Below, in pieces: positions 26,339-35,553 of a stretch of DNA of 64,000 bases. The notes under the pieces were generated by a model. The model worked only from the letters and a program-made list of their open reading frames with translations. It searched no databases and was not told the origin of the DNA. Source of the DNA: an uncultured bacterium (lineage in GTDB: Bacteria > Planctomycetota > UBA1135 > GCA-002686595); the NCBI GenBank assembly GCA_938083085.1, contig CALLKX010000003.1, positions 124,001 to 188,000 of the forward strand. Direction: 5' to 3'. The position numbers were made by a program, and so were the translations under genes. Position 1 is the stretch's first letter; each line of letters begins with the position of its first letter.

Positions 26339-27385
26339 ATGACGCGCGCTGTTTGCCTCTTCACCGGTCAGTGGGCTGACCTTTCCCTCGAGACTCTCCT
26401 CCCCAAGGTCAAGGCCATGGGCTTCGACGGCGTCGAGCTCGCCTGTTGGGGCGACCACTTCGAGGTGCAGCGAGCCCTCGCAGAGGACGACTACTGCGCC
26501 AAGAAGTGGGCGCTCCTCGAGGCCCACGGGATGGCCTGCTACGCGATCTCGACGCACCTCGTAGGCCAGGCCGTGTGCGATCGCATCGACGCGCGCCACG
26601 AGTCCATCCTCCCGCCCGAGGTCTGGGGCGACGGGGACCCCGACGGCGTCCGCACGCGGGCGACCGAGGAGGTCAAGGACACCGCGCGCGCCGCGCGCAG
26701 GTTCTTCGACGCGGCGCCCCAGCACGTCAAGGATCGCATGGCGCGGCCGGGCAAGGCGGTGGTCAACGGGTTCACCGGCTCGGGGATCTGGCACCTGCTC
26801 TACTCGTTCCCGCCCGTGGCCAAGGAGACCATCGACGCAGGCTTCAAGGCCTTCGCCGACGCGTGGAAGCCGATCATGGACGTGTTCCAGGAGCACGACG
26901 TGCTGTTCGCACTCGAGGTGCACCCCACGGAGATCGCCTTCGACATCGCGTCCACCCGGCGCGCCTTCGAGGCCATCGACCATCACCCCGCCTTCGGGCT
27001 CAACTACGACCCGAGCCACTTCGGCTACCAGCGCGTGGACTACCTCGCGTTCCTCGACGAGTTCGCGGACAAGATCCACAACTGCCACATGAAGGACGTG
27101 TGGTGGTCAGACCAGCTCGGCGAGGCCGGCGTCTTCGGAGGCCACACCGACTTCGGCGCCCCGGAGCGCACGTGGGACTTCCGCAGCGTCGGCCGCGGCA
27201 GCGTGGACTTCGAGGGGATCATCCGCAGGCTCAACCGCATGGACTACCGGGGCCCGCTCTCGGTCGAGTGGGAGGATGGCGGCATGGACCGCGAGCACGG
27301 CGCGACCGAGTCCGCTGCGTTCCTCCGCAAGCTGGACTTCGAGCCCTCGGCACGTGCCTTCGACTCCGCGTTTTCAGAGGATTGA
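26339..27385 (+). CDS. Xylose isomerase-like TIM-barrel protein (sugar phosphate isomerase/epimerase family)
   Basis: 348 residues from the ATG at 26339. Metal-ligand blocks of the AP2EC/xylose-isomerase-like family are visible in order: [27 protein letters not shown] and S-V-E-W-E-D. A VELACWG strand occurs near residue 32. These would coordinate a divalent metal in a TIM barrel that isomerises or epimerises ketoses, or dehydrates inosose-type polyols. With the Gfo/Idh/MocA gene upstream, a polyol or inositol-like pathway is a reasonable guess. A nucleoside-type MFS gene follows 51 bases on. Confidence 0.85.
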   Translation: MTRAVCLFTGQWADLSLETLLPKVKAMGFDGVELACWGDHFEVQRALAEDDYCAKKWALLEAHGMACYAISTHLVGQAVCDRIDARHESILPPEVWGDGDPDGVRTRATEEVKDTARAARRFFDAAPQHVKDRMARPGKAVVNGFTGSGIWHLLYSFPPVAKETIDAGFKAFADAWKPIMDVFQEHDVLFALEVHPTEIAFDIASTRRAFEAIDHHPAFGLNYDPSHFGYQRVDYLAFLDEFADKIHNCHMKDVWWSDQLGEAGVFGGHTDFGAPERTWDFRSVGRGSVDFEGIIRRLNRMDYRGPLSVEWEDGGMDREHGATESAAFLRKLDFEPSARAFDSAFSED

Positions 27386-27436
27386 CCGCGCCGGCCCCGG
27401 CCAGCTCGAGCTCCACGCCCCTTCCCAAGATCTCCG

Positions 27437-28741
27437 ATGAGTGACTCCACCGCCGCCCCGCTCTCGTCCAGCCTGAGGGTCCGCCTCTCGCTGATGATGT
27501 TCCTCCAGTACGCGATCTGGGGGGCCTGGCTCCCGTTCCTCTGGAGCTTCCTCGCCGACTATCGGGGCATGGAAGGGGCAGAGATCGGCAACATGTTTGC
27601 CTTCGGCGCGGTGGGGGCCATCGTCGGGCCGATCATCTTCGGCCCGCTCGCGGACCGCTTCGTCTCCACGGAGAAGCTCCTCGCCGCGAGCCACCTGATC
27701 GGGGCCGTGCTGGTGTGGCGCATGGCGGAGATCCCCACGGATCAGTTCTGGCTGTACGCCCTGCTCTACGGGCTGTTCTACATGCCGACCCTGTCGCTCA
27801 CGAACAGCCTGGCCTTCGCGCACCTGCCGGATCGCGAGCGCGACTTCGGCAAGGTCCGGCTCTGGGGCACGCTCGGTTGGATCGCGGTGGGCCTCGCCAT
27901 GGGCCACTGGCTCGCGAGCCAGCACACGCCGGTGGACGCGAGCGCAGCCGACGTGCTCCTCGCCCAGGCGGAGGGGAAGGGCGACGCGTTCAGGCTCTCG
28001 GGGATCCTCGGGCTGGCGATGGCTGCCTTCTGCCTCTTCCTCCCGAAGACGCCCCCGGCGGGCTCGGCCGAGAAGAACCCTGCCCTCGCGGCGCTCGGCG
28101 CGGTCAAGGCTCAGCCGCTCCTGACGCTCTTCCTGCTCGCCGTCCCGGTCAGCATCATCCACCAGTTCTACTTCGTCCACACCGAGCCCTTCCTCGGGGC
28201 CCAGCAGGTCGCCGCGCCCGAGTGGTCGAAGATGATCTTCGGCGCGGGCGGCGGCGGCGTCATGACCGTCGGGCAGATGAGCGAGACGCTCGTGCTCGGC
28301 CTCGTCCCGCTGCTGATCGCGAGGGGCCTCTCCAAGAAGGCCTTGCTGGGGATAGGGCTCGTGGCCTACGCGCTGCGCATGGCGCTCTTCGCCTACGTGG
28401 ACGCGATCCCGCTGCCCCCGGCCCTGACGCTCATCCTGGGGGTCGCGCTCCACGGCTTCTGCTTCGGCTGTTTCATCTTCGTCTCGTTCATGGTCGTGGA
28501 CGAGTACACGAACCACGAGGTGCGGGCCAGCGCTCAGAACCTCTACAACCTCGTGATCGTCGGGATCGGCGTCATCGTCGGCAGCATCATCGCGGGCAAG
28601 ATCTCGACGTGGGCGACCACGGACGGCGTCCTCGACTACACCCGGCTGTTCTCGGTCCCGATGTACGCCGCGCTCGCGTGCCTGGTCTTGCTCATGGCGC
28701 TGTACCCGAGGGCCTCGGCGTTGCCGCCGTCCGCGGACTGA
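27437..28741 (+). CDS. NHS/NupG-like MFS nucleoside:proton symporter family protein
   Basis: 434 residues with about 12 hydrophobic segments. The N-terminal L-S-L-M-M-F-L-Q-Y-A-I-W-G-A-W-L-P segment and the F-G-K-V-R-L-W-G-T-L-G-W loop are the landmark blocks of the NupG/XapB nucleoside symporter group. It should import a nucleoside or related small solute with a proton across the inner membrane; planctomycete members are often near sugar isomerases, so the cargo may be a sugar. The Mpo1-like gene begins 11 bases after its stop. Confidence 0.85.
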   Translation: MSDSTAAPLSSSLRVRLSLMMFLQYAIWGAWLPFLWSFLADYRGMEGAEIGNMFAFGAVGAIVGPIIFGPLADRFVSTEKLLAASHLIGAVLVWRMAEIPTDQFWLYALLYGLFYMPTLSLTNSLAFAHLPDRERDFGKVRLWGTLGWIAVGLAMGHWLASQHTPVDASAADVLLAQAEGKGDAFRLSGILGLAMAAFCLFLPKTPPAGSAEKNPALAALGAVKAQPLLTLFLLAVPVSIIHQFYFVHTEPFLGAQQVAAPEWSKMIFGAGGGGVMTVGQMSETLVLGLVPLLIARGLSKKALLGIGLVAYALRMALFAYVDAIPLPPALTLILGVALHGFCFGCFIFVSFMVVDEYTNHEVRASAQNLYNLVIVGIGVIVGSIIAGKISTWATTDGVLDYTRLFSVPMYAALACLVLLMALYPRASALPPSAD

Positions 28742-28752
28742 CGGCGGCTGCC

Positions 28753-29262
28753 ATGACCCCGCGCCTCGAACGGCTGTTCGGCGAGTACCACGCGTACCAT
28801 CGAGACCCGGTCAACGTGGCGATCCACAAGGTCGCGGTCCCGGCGATCCTGTTCCACATCGTGGTGATGTTGGACTGGATCTCCCTCCCGGTTCGAGTGG
28901 CCGGGATGCCCCTCGGCCTCGGCCTGGTGGCGGCCGGGGCCGTGGGGGCCTGGTATGTCTTCGTATGTCCTCGGTATGCGGCGGTCCTCGTGCCGTTCGC
29001 CATCGGGTGCGCGGTCTTCGGCCGCATGGTGCCGAGGCCGGTGGTGGTGGGGGTCGCAGCGGTGGCCTGGACGGCCCAGTTCGTGGGCCACGCCCGCTTC
29101 GAACGCAGGGCGCCCGCCTTCACGGACAACCTCCTTCAACTCCTCGTCGGCCCCGCGTATGTGGTGGCGCTGATGATGGGGGACTGGCCCCCGGCGGGTG
29201 AGCGAGATACCGGCGGACGCCAGCGCGATTCCGACCGTCACCGGGGGCTGCGCGGCGAGTAG
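28753..29262 (+). CDS. Mpo1-like (DUF962) membrane protein
   Basis: 169 residues from the ATG at 28753; an in-frame extension runs back through the previous gene and is not real. Features of Mpo1/YGL010w: Y-H-R-D-P-V-N-V-A-I-H-K near the start, and Q-F-V-G-H-A-R-F-E-R-R-A-P-A late. Their His residues bind the Fe2+ of the 2-hydroxy fatty acid dioxygenase in yeast. Four hydrophobic segments are visible. A basic C-terminal tail follows. Membrane location; lipid alpha-oxidation is the family-based expectation. Confidence 0.8.
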   Translation: MTPRLERLFGEYHAYHRDPVNVAIHKVAVPAILFHIVVMLDWISLPVRVAGMPLGLGLVAAGAVGAWYVFVCPRYAAVLVPFAIGCAVFGRMVPRPVVVGVAAVAWTAQFVGHARFERRAPAFTDNLLQLLVGPAYVVALMMGDWPPAGERDTGGRQRDSDRHRGLRGE

Positions 29263-29310
29263 ATTGGGCGCCCACGATTCGCGCCCTCCCGGCCCCATCG
29301 CTCCTCTCCC

Positions 29311-32300
29311 ATGACGCGCTCGCTCCTCGCTCCGCTCGGCCTCGGTGCCGCTGCCCTCGTCCTCTTCACCGCGCTGGGCGTGGCGGGCGCTCCGTCGCCC
29401 CAAGAGTCCGGGACCTTCCGCGCCGCGCTCCAGAAGGCCGAGCGAGCGGCCTCCTCAGAGCGCTGGGACGTGGCGGAGGCCGCCTGCGTCCGCGCGCTCG
29501 AGCGGGATCGTAAGAACGCGGATGCATGGGCGCTGCGAGCACGGGTCGCCGCCGGCTCGGGCGACGTGGACCTGCAGGTCTACTGCTTGCATCAGGAGCT
29601 CCGCTATCTGGAGGCGCAGGGCGCCAAGAAGTCAGCGCTCGCGGATCGAGTGGCGCAGCTGGAGGCGCTGGACCCGATCGCCGAGGAGCTCTACGACCTG
29701 CGCTCCCGCTTCTCCAAGAAGTTCACCAAGGTCGCCCAGGCCTACGAGAAGGACGACCGCCCCCACGGGGCCATCCGCGTCTGGAAGGAGGTCCTCGCCC
29801 TCGACCCCGAGAGCGGACCCGCCGCCGAGGCCATCGACCGGATCGCGTCTGCACCGGACCCGAGCCTGGCAGGTGACGCGAAGCCCAAGGACCTCTTCGG
29901 GGACGTGACCGACGAGTGGATCGCGGAGTACGACGCGGAGCACCTCGAGTGGGAGGACGCGGGGCGGGTCGAGCGCGACAACTACGTCACCGTGACCAAC
30001 GCGGGCTACGAGGTGCTCATCCGCACCGCCGAGGCCATGGAGCAGATGGCGGCCTTCTACAAGCAGTTCTTCCGTTACGGCACGCCCGAGGATGGCCGGA
30101 GCGTCTCGCGCATCCAGGTCAACGTCTTCAGGACTCGCGACGAGTACCTGGAGAAGGGCATCGGTCCGCCCGTGGAGTGGTCCGGCGGTCACTTCACCGG
30201 GAGCCACGTGGAGTGCTTCATCGGCGACGGCGGGTTTGAGGGCATGGTGGGCACGCTCTTCCACGAGGCGGCGCACCAGTACGTGTCCATCGCGACCAAC
30301 GCGGTGGGCTGGCTGAACGAGGGCCTCGCCTCCTTCTTCGAGGGGACGCGCATCCTGCCCAACGGCGCGGTGCTCATGAACGAGCCCGCCGATGGCCGCC
30401 TCTTTCCGCTCGCCGAGCGCATGGAGAAGGGCTGGATGGCGAACGCGCAGGACGGCTACGACCCCAACGACTCCAGCTCCACCCCGGAGAAGGCGCCCAC
30501 CTGGGCCATTGTCCTGGAGAACAGCTACTCCTGGGGGCCGCCGTGGTACGCGCCCACCTGGGGCGTGGTGTTCTTCTGCTACAACTTCCAGGACCCCGTC
30601 GACGGCCGGTTCGTCTACCGCGACGCCTTCTGGGAGTACGTGGACAAGTCCGGCGGCAAGGTCGGCAAGACCGCCATCAACACCTTCGAGGAGGTGGTGC
30701 TCGCGAACCCCAAGGCGCCCTACAAGGGCCTCAAGGGGAAGGCGCTCGAGCGCCCGGATGGGGACGAATTCGCGCTCCCTACCACCGTGGTCGAGCTGGA
30801 CGCCATCTGGAAGGACTGGATCGTCAACCTCCGGGACGAGCGCTCCGGCAAGCTCGAGCGCGCGCGGCCCTACGGCGACTGGGCGCGGCTCGCGGCGGCG
30901 AACGGCGAGGACCTGTCCGCCAAGGAGCACTTCGAGAAGGGCGTGGTCGCGAACCCCTCGGACGTTGAGCTCGCATACGACTTCGCGGGGCACCTCTCGG
31001 GGGCCTTCGGGGAGAAGGACCGCGCGGCGAAGGTCGTGATGGATGCCCTGCGCATGCTCGAGGCCGAACCCGTCCCCGACGCCAAGCGCATCGCCCGCGG
31101 CGAGCGCCTGCTGGCCCAGCTCGACCCAAAGCGGCGCACCCTGACCCGCACCCGGGACGAGCTCGGTGAGGCCGCGCGGACGCTGGTGCTCTCCTACGCG
31201 GAGGCCGAGCGCCCCGCCATGGTCCAGGACATCGCCTGGCGCTTCGGCTCGGAGTTCGGGCTGCTGGACCTGTTCGACGCGTACGAGCAGGCGGTCATCG
31301 CGCGCGGCAGCGACATGGCCATCTGGGACCTCGCGTACAACGAGCGCAACCTCGACGGCTGGACGGTCGGCAACAACGTCTTCCAGCCGGACAGCCTCCG
31401 GCTCGTGGCCGAGAACGGCGGCTTTGACGCCGATAACTTCGACTTCAAGATGCTCACCCTCGACCGGGTCACCGCGGGCGACTTTTCGATCCAGGCGGAG
31501 ATGCTGGCTGAGGAAGGGGCCGCGGCATTCAGCGGCTTCGTGTTCGGCGCGAAGAGTTCCACCTCGTTCCACGGCGCGGTCTACTTTCCGCCCCGCGAGG
31601 GCGCGGCCGGCACCGCGAGCAGCGGCTTCTTCGACGTGATGAGCAGCTACGGCGGCGGGGTCGTGAAGGCCTGGCGCCACGTGCCCGTCATCGTCGAGGA
31701 GGACGGAGAGGGCCCCAGCACGAGCGCTGGGGACTGGAACACCGTGCGGCTGGACGTGATCGGCTCGCGCATCGACGTTTGGTGGAACGACGGGCTTCTG
31801 ACCAGCCACGACTTCCAGCTGCGCGACGCCGTGCTGGGCCGCTTCGGCCTGCTCACGGGGACGGGTGAGGCCCAGTGGCGCAACGTGCGTTACCTCGCGC
31901 GGGATCCCCGGGACCCGTCGGGCCGCATCGAGCGGCGGCAGCGGCTTGAGCGTTCCGGCGCCGACCCGGACAAGCCCGTGGACGGCAGTTACCTCGGCCT
32001 GGTGCCGCCGTTCCCCGAGGTCGAGCGCTGGGCCCAGAACCCCCGGGAGTCCTTTGGCGACGTGGGCCCCAACCCCCAGCTGCTCGTCCTCTGGAGCATC
32101 GGACAGAACGAGCTTGTCCCTATCGACGGGTGGCTGACCGCCTTTGATCGGCGGTGGGGTCCCGAGGGGGTCGAGATCCTCTCGGTGGTCTCGCCCAATG
32201 ACGACGAGCGTATCGACGAGTACCTCAAGGCACACCCCGTCCCTGGCAGCGTGGCCGTGGACTCGAGGCCCTACGGGACCACCGGCATTGGTAAGACCTT

Positions 32301-33015
32301 CACCGAGTACTCCGTACGGCGATACAACCTGCCGCGTGTGCTGCTGCTCGACGTGGACGGCACGGTCGCCTGGGAGGGGGACCCCGGCTTCTCCTCCCAG
32401 AGCAAGCCCAAGCCGCCCTTTGCGTCCTACGTGGACACGCCCATGGAGGACCTCGCCGAGCGGCGGCAGCTGATCTCGGTCCGCCGCTGGCGCGAGTCAT
32501 GGCAGCGCAAGGGTGAGTCGGCCCTCGCGAGCGGCGACCTCGCTGGGGCCATCGAGCTCCTGCGCGAAGCGGGGGGCTTCAAGGACTCGCCCTTCCTCGA
32601 CGTGCAGCGCGCGACCGCGCGGCTCGAGGCCATCGAGGAGGCGATCGACGATCCCGACGAGGTGATCGAGGTCACCAAGGACGCAGGGACGACCCCGGCG
32701 CTGGCGGTGCTCATCGAGTGGGCCGAGGCCCTGGAGACGCCCTTCAGCAAGAAGCGAAAGGCGGCGGTGAACAAGGCCATCAAGGGCAAGACCGCCTCCC
32801 ACTGGAAGCGGGCCGCCAAGGCGGCGGCCAAGGCGGGCAAGGGGCGCGCCCCCGAGGAGGAGCGGCTCGCCGAGCTCACCGCGACCCTGGCTGAGCTCGA
32901 GGGGCCGCTGGTGCGTCAGCTTGAAGCGGACGTCCAGGAGCTCGGCCTCGAGGGCGCCGCCAACGCGGAGCGCCTGCCCGCCATCTGGCTCGCCAGGAAC
33001 GTGTTCGGCTGGTGA
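29311..33015 (+). CDS. Secreted TPR-gluzincin-concanavalin-thioredoxin-like multidomain protein
   Basis: 1234 residues. A signal peptide (~1-26) precedes TPR-like helices (~27-190). A metalloprotease-like core carries H318-E-A-A-H322 and, 15 residues on, E337 in L-N-E-G-L-A-S-F-F, a gluzincin arrangement like DUF1570 peptidases. Residues ~671-870 resemble a laminin/concanavalin (DUF1080-like) fold (DGWTVGNNVF, ending W-R-N-V-R-Y). Residues ~905-1040 follow a TlpA/thioredoxin-like pattern (LLVLWSIGQNE) without the C-x-x-C. A Lys/Ala-rich helical tail completes it. It acts outside the cytoplasm. It converges on the protein at 33047, and its 3' third is duplicated downstream. Confidence 0.72.
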   Translation: MTRSLLAPLGLGAAALVLFTALGVAGAPSPQESGTFRAALQKAERAASSERWDVAEAACVRALERDRKNADAWALRARVAAGSGDVDLQVYCLHQELRYLEAQGAKKSALADRVAQLEALDPIAEELYDLRSRFSKKFTKVAQAYEKDDRPHGAIRVWKEVLALDPESGPAAEAIDRIASAPDPSLAGDAKPKDLFGDVTDEWIAEYDAEHLEWEDAGRVERDNYVTVTNAGYEVLIRTAEAMEQMAAFYKQFFRYGTPEDGRSVSRIQVNVFRTRDEYLEKGIGPPVEWSGGHFTGSHVECFIGDGGFEGMVGTLFHEAAHQYVSIATNAVGWLNEGLASFFEGTRILPNGAVLMNEPADGRLFPLAERMEKGWMANAQDGYDPNDSSSTPEKAPTWAIVLENSYSWGPPWYAPTWGVVFFCYNFQDPVDGRFVYRDAFWEYVDKSGGKVGKTAINTFEEVVLANPKAPYKGLKGKALERPDGDEFALPTTVVELDAIWKDWIVNLRDERSGKLERARPYGDWARLAAANGEDLSAKEHFEKGVVANPSDVELAYDFAGHLSGAFGEKDRAAKVVMDALRMLEAEPVPDAKRIARGERLLAQLDPKRRTLTRTRDELGEAARTLVLSYAEAERPAMVQDIAWRFGSEFGLLDLFDAYEQAVIARGSDMAIWDLAYNERNLDGWTVGNNVFQPDSLRLVAENGGFDADNFDFKMLTLDRVTAGDFSIQAEMLAEEGAAAFSGFVFGAKSSTSFHGAVYFPPREGAAGTASSGFFDVMSSYGGGVVKAWRHVPVIVEEDGEGPSTSAGDWNTVRLDVIGSRIDVWWNDGLLTSHDFQLRDAVLGRFGLLTGTGEAQWRNVRYLARDPRDPSGRIERRQRLERSGADPDKPVDGSYLGLVPPFPEVERWAQNPRESFGDVGPNPQLLVLWSIGQNELVPIDGWLTAFDRRWGPEGVEILSVVSPNDDERIDEYLKAHPVPGSVAVDSRPYGTTGIGKTFTEYSVRRYNLPRVLLLDVDGTVAWEGDPGFSSQSKPKPPFASYVDTPMEDLAERRQLISVRRWRESWQRKGESALASGDLAGAIELLREAGGFKDSPFLDVQRATARLEAIEEAIDDPDEVIEVTKDAGTTPALAVLIEWAEALETPFSKKRKAAVNKAIKGKTASHWKRAAKAAAKAGKGRAPEEERLAELTATLAELEGPLVRQLEADVQELGLEGAANAERLPAIWLARNVFGW

Positions 33016-33046
33016 CCCTGGGCGCGCTGCCGGGGGGGCGGAGCGG

Positions 33047-35464
33047 TCAGAGCTCGATGGTCACCGGCGGGGGCTCCTCGCCGGGCTTGCCGACGGTGGC
33101 GTCCCACGTGATCATGGCCCCCGACGCGGTCTTCACGATCACCTGCACGTCGCCGGAGGGGAGCTGCGCCCATCGCAAGTTCGGCATGGGGGAGCCCTCG
33201 CTGGAGGACCCGTAGCCGTCCGATTGCGCCGCGGTGCGGTAATGCCCGGCCTCGGCCACCCAGCTCAACTCCCCGGAGGCCAGTGGAGCCCCGTCCCGGA
33301 CCACCTGGACGGTCAGGTCCTCCTTCGGGAAGGCCCCGAGGAGGACCTCCCGGTTCTCCATGAACCAGGCCTGGTCGCGCGCCGCGACGGCCCGGCGCCA
33401 GCCCGCGAGGAACTCGTCCGGGTCGGCGCCGAGGGCGGCCCGTGTGAGGAACGTGACCTGCAGGGAGCCGACCTTCGGCCTCGGGACCACCAGCGTCAGG
33501 GTCTGCCCCGCGTGGGCGCGCGGGTCGACCCCGGGCTGCTCCCATCGGGTCCCCTTGCCGAGGACGACGGCGGTCAGCGGTGTCGCGGACACGCCCGCAA
33601 TCTGGACGCCGTCGTCCGTGAGCATCACGCCGGTGCTGCGGTAACTCCCCAGATCGAGCTGGACGGGCTTCCCTGCGGCGTCCTCGAACATGAGCGTGCC
33701 TTCGCTCCACGGCTCACCCGCCTCGTCGAGGACCTCCACGCGGAGCGCGATGGCCGGGGTCATCCTCAACTCGCCCAGGTCATGGACGCCCTCCTCGAAC
33801 GTGCGCGGCGGCAGCATCAGGGAGGTGTAGCCCTCGGCCCGGAACTCCAGTTCCAGCTCGCCCTTCTCGAGGCCCGCGACGCGGAAGCGCCCGTCCTGTG
33901 CGGACCGGTGGCGGCCGGTAAAGCTCGCGATGCGCGTCCCTTCCCCGTCGTCGGACCACGCGAGGAGCCCGAATCGCTCGACGGGCTCGCCGCTGTACCC
34001 ATCCACGAGGCGACCTTCGAGGACGACCTTGTCGAGGGCCTCGTCGCTGAGTCGGACCTCGACCTCGGACTCGTCCGCTCTTACCGCGACGGTCACCGAG
34101 CGCCTGGGTCTCCCCGGGACCTCGACCATGAGAGTGGACGGCCCGTCGTAGCGGTGGGGGAACTGGAAGCACCCTTCGTCGTCGGTGGTCCGGCGGAACG
34201 CGCTGTAGAGGCTCTCCCAGGTCGGCGGGATCCCGATCATGATGTAGGACCGCTCGTACTCGCGCTCGGAGCGGAGCGAGACGCGCGCGCCGGTGACGGG
34301 TCGCCCCGCCCCGTCCACGACGCGCCCGGTCAGCGGAGCCGCCCGCTCGAGGCGCAGGACGTTGCCCTGCCCTCCCGCGTCCAGGGCGGCGGGCTGCAGC
34401 AAGGTCACCGAGTGCCCCTCGTGGAGCGCGGCCACGAAGATCGGGGCCGACGACGCGTCCGCGTCCTCTTCCTCGTCGAGCCCGCTGACCGAGAAGCGGC
34501 CGTTCTCATCGGTCGTCGTGCTCGAACGATTGACCCCGAGGTTGGAGGCGAGCGGCCCGAATCGGACCTCGGCTCCCGCCGCCGGTCTCCTGTCGGCGTC
34601 GAGGACGAGGCCGCTCAGCACGCGGCCCGGGTCGAGGTCGATGGTGGCGGGTCCCGTGGCCGGGGAGTGGGAGAACCACCGGCCGACGTGCCCGGCGGCC
34701 TCCACGCGGACCGAGACGTCGTCCCCCTGGACGCCGGCGAACTCGAAGCGTCCGTCGGCGTCGGTCACCTGGCGGGAGGTGAGGGCGCCTGCGATCGAAC
34801 CGAACGAGAGAACCCCTGGCGTGTCCGTCGCGTCCCTGGAGCTGCTGCTACCGAGGTCGCTGCCTAGCTCGAGGACCGCCCCATCGATCGGGGCGTCCCC
34901 CGCTCCCACGACCGTCCCCACGAAGGCGTGGGCCCTGGCGAGGACCAGCTCGAGGCCGACGCACTCGGTCCCCGCGGCCAGGCTCCCTCGGAGCCCTCGA
35001 ACGCAGACCATGTCCTCGAGGAACGCCGCGGCCACGAAGTCGCGGGGGAGCCCGTTGACCGCGAAGTCCCCGTTGGCGGACGACTCGATAATGGCGACGG
35101 GGTCCCCGGTAGCGAAGGGGTTCGACCAGACGCGGATCTCCGCGCCCGTCACGGTGAAGCCCTGCTCGTCGACGACCCGCCCGGACAGCGTCGGGCCGGG
35201 GGCCGCGCGCGGGGCGACCTCGGTCTCCGGGCTCGCGGTCTCGTCGGTCGGGCCCGAAGTGGATGGGCTCTTTGCCTCCGCGCGGACCTCGCCAGGGGTC
35301 ACCCGTGCGAGAGCAGTGTCTTCCTCGATCGCGGGCTCCGATGGGCCCCGCTTCTCGGTTGCCGCGCCGGACCCATGGGGGCCGGGCATCGACAACCACC
35401 AGCCCCCGAGGGCAAGGAGGAGCGCGGCCGTGAGCATGAAGAGGGCGGGGGACAGGACCTTCAT
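33047..35464 (-). CDS. Surface protein with carboxypeptidase-regulatory-like repeats, copy 1
   Basis: 805 residues from the ATG at 35464. A hydrophobic N-terminal segment (~8-24) followed by a Pro/Glu-rich linker suggests an anchored exported protein. From ~90 on, several carboxypeptidase-regulatory-like beta units appear: L-S-G-R-V-V-D-E-Q-G-F, L-S-G-L-V-L-D-A-D, L-T-G-R-V-V-D-G-A-G and L-E-G-R-L-V-D-G-Y. Each is followed by V-x-G-A or similar strands. A beta-rich C-terminus (A-G-Q-T-L-T-L-V-V-P-R-P and L-R-W-A-Q-L-P-S-G) ends the chain. No enzyme motif is seen. A paralogue sharing about half its residues is at 36508-38913. Confidence 0.75.
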   Translation of the reverse strand: MKVLSPALFMLTAALLLALGGWWLSMPGPHGSGAATEKRGPSEPAIEEDTALARVTPGEVRAEAKSPSTSGPTDETASPETEVAPRAAPGPTLSGRVVDEQGFTVTGAEIRVWSNPFATGDPVAIIESSANGDFAVNGLPRDFVAAAFLEDMVCVRGLRGSLAAGTECVGLELVLARAHAFVGTVVGAGDAPIDGAVLELGSDLGSSSSRDATDTPGVLSFGSIAGALTSRQVTDADGRFEFAGVQGDDVSVRVEAAGHVGRWFSHSPATGPATIDLDPGRVLSGLVLDADRRPAAGAEVRFGPLASNLGVNRSSTTTDENGRFSVSGLDEEEDADASSAPIFVAALHEGHSVTLLQPAALDAGGQGNVLRLERAAPLTGRVVDGAGRPVTGARVSLRSEREYERSYIMIGIPPTWESLYSAFRRTTDDEGCFQFPHRYDGPSTLMVEVPGRPRRSVTVAVRADESEVEVRLSDEALDKVVLEGRLVDGYSGEPVERFGLLAWSDDGEGTRIASFTGRHRSAQDGRFRVAGLEKGELELEFRAEGYTSLMLPPRTFEEGVHDLGELRMTPAIALRVEVLDEAGEPWSEGTLMFEDAAGKPVQLDLGSYRSTGVMLTDDGVQIAGVSATPLTAVVLGKGTRWEQPGVDPRAHAGQTLTLVVPRPKVGSLQVTFLTRAALGADPDEFLAGWRRAVAARDQAWFMENREVLLGAFPKEDLTVQVVRDGAPLASGELSWVAEAGHYRTAAQSDGYGSSSEGSPMPNLRWAQLPSGDVQVIVKTASGAMITWDATVGKPGEEPPPVTIEL

Positions 35465-35521
35465 GGCGGCGGGTTGCCTTGACGGAGGGGGACGGGGACC
35501 AATGCGCCTGGGCAGAGCAGT

Positions 35522-35539
35522 GGGGGCAACGTTACCCCC
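35522..35539. promoter_or_regulatory. 18-bp imperfect palindrome centred on AACGTT
   Basis: GGGGGCAACGTTACCCCC has 16 of 18 bases symmetric. It lies 58 bases upstream of the start of the copy-1 surface protein gene and is not conserved at the matching place upstream of copy 2. Possible operator. Confidence 0.3.
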
Positions 35540-35553
35540 TTGACCCATGAGAG

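Noticed and set aside
27715-28752. Long N-terminal extension of the Mpo1-like frame
   Set aside because: It lies inside the MFS transporter gene in another frame and is low-complexity; only the part from 28753 matches Mpo1.
29632-32235. 867-residue open frame on the minus strand
   Set aside because: It is antisense to the multidomain protease gene, has the His/Val/Gly/Arg-rich composition of a GC-rich shadow and no recognisable domain, while the plus strand shows clear protein motifs.
32041-32420. Active thioredoxin in the multidomain protein
   Set aside because: The W-S-I-G-Q-N-E stretch occupies the place of W-C-x-x-C, so no redox cysteines are present.
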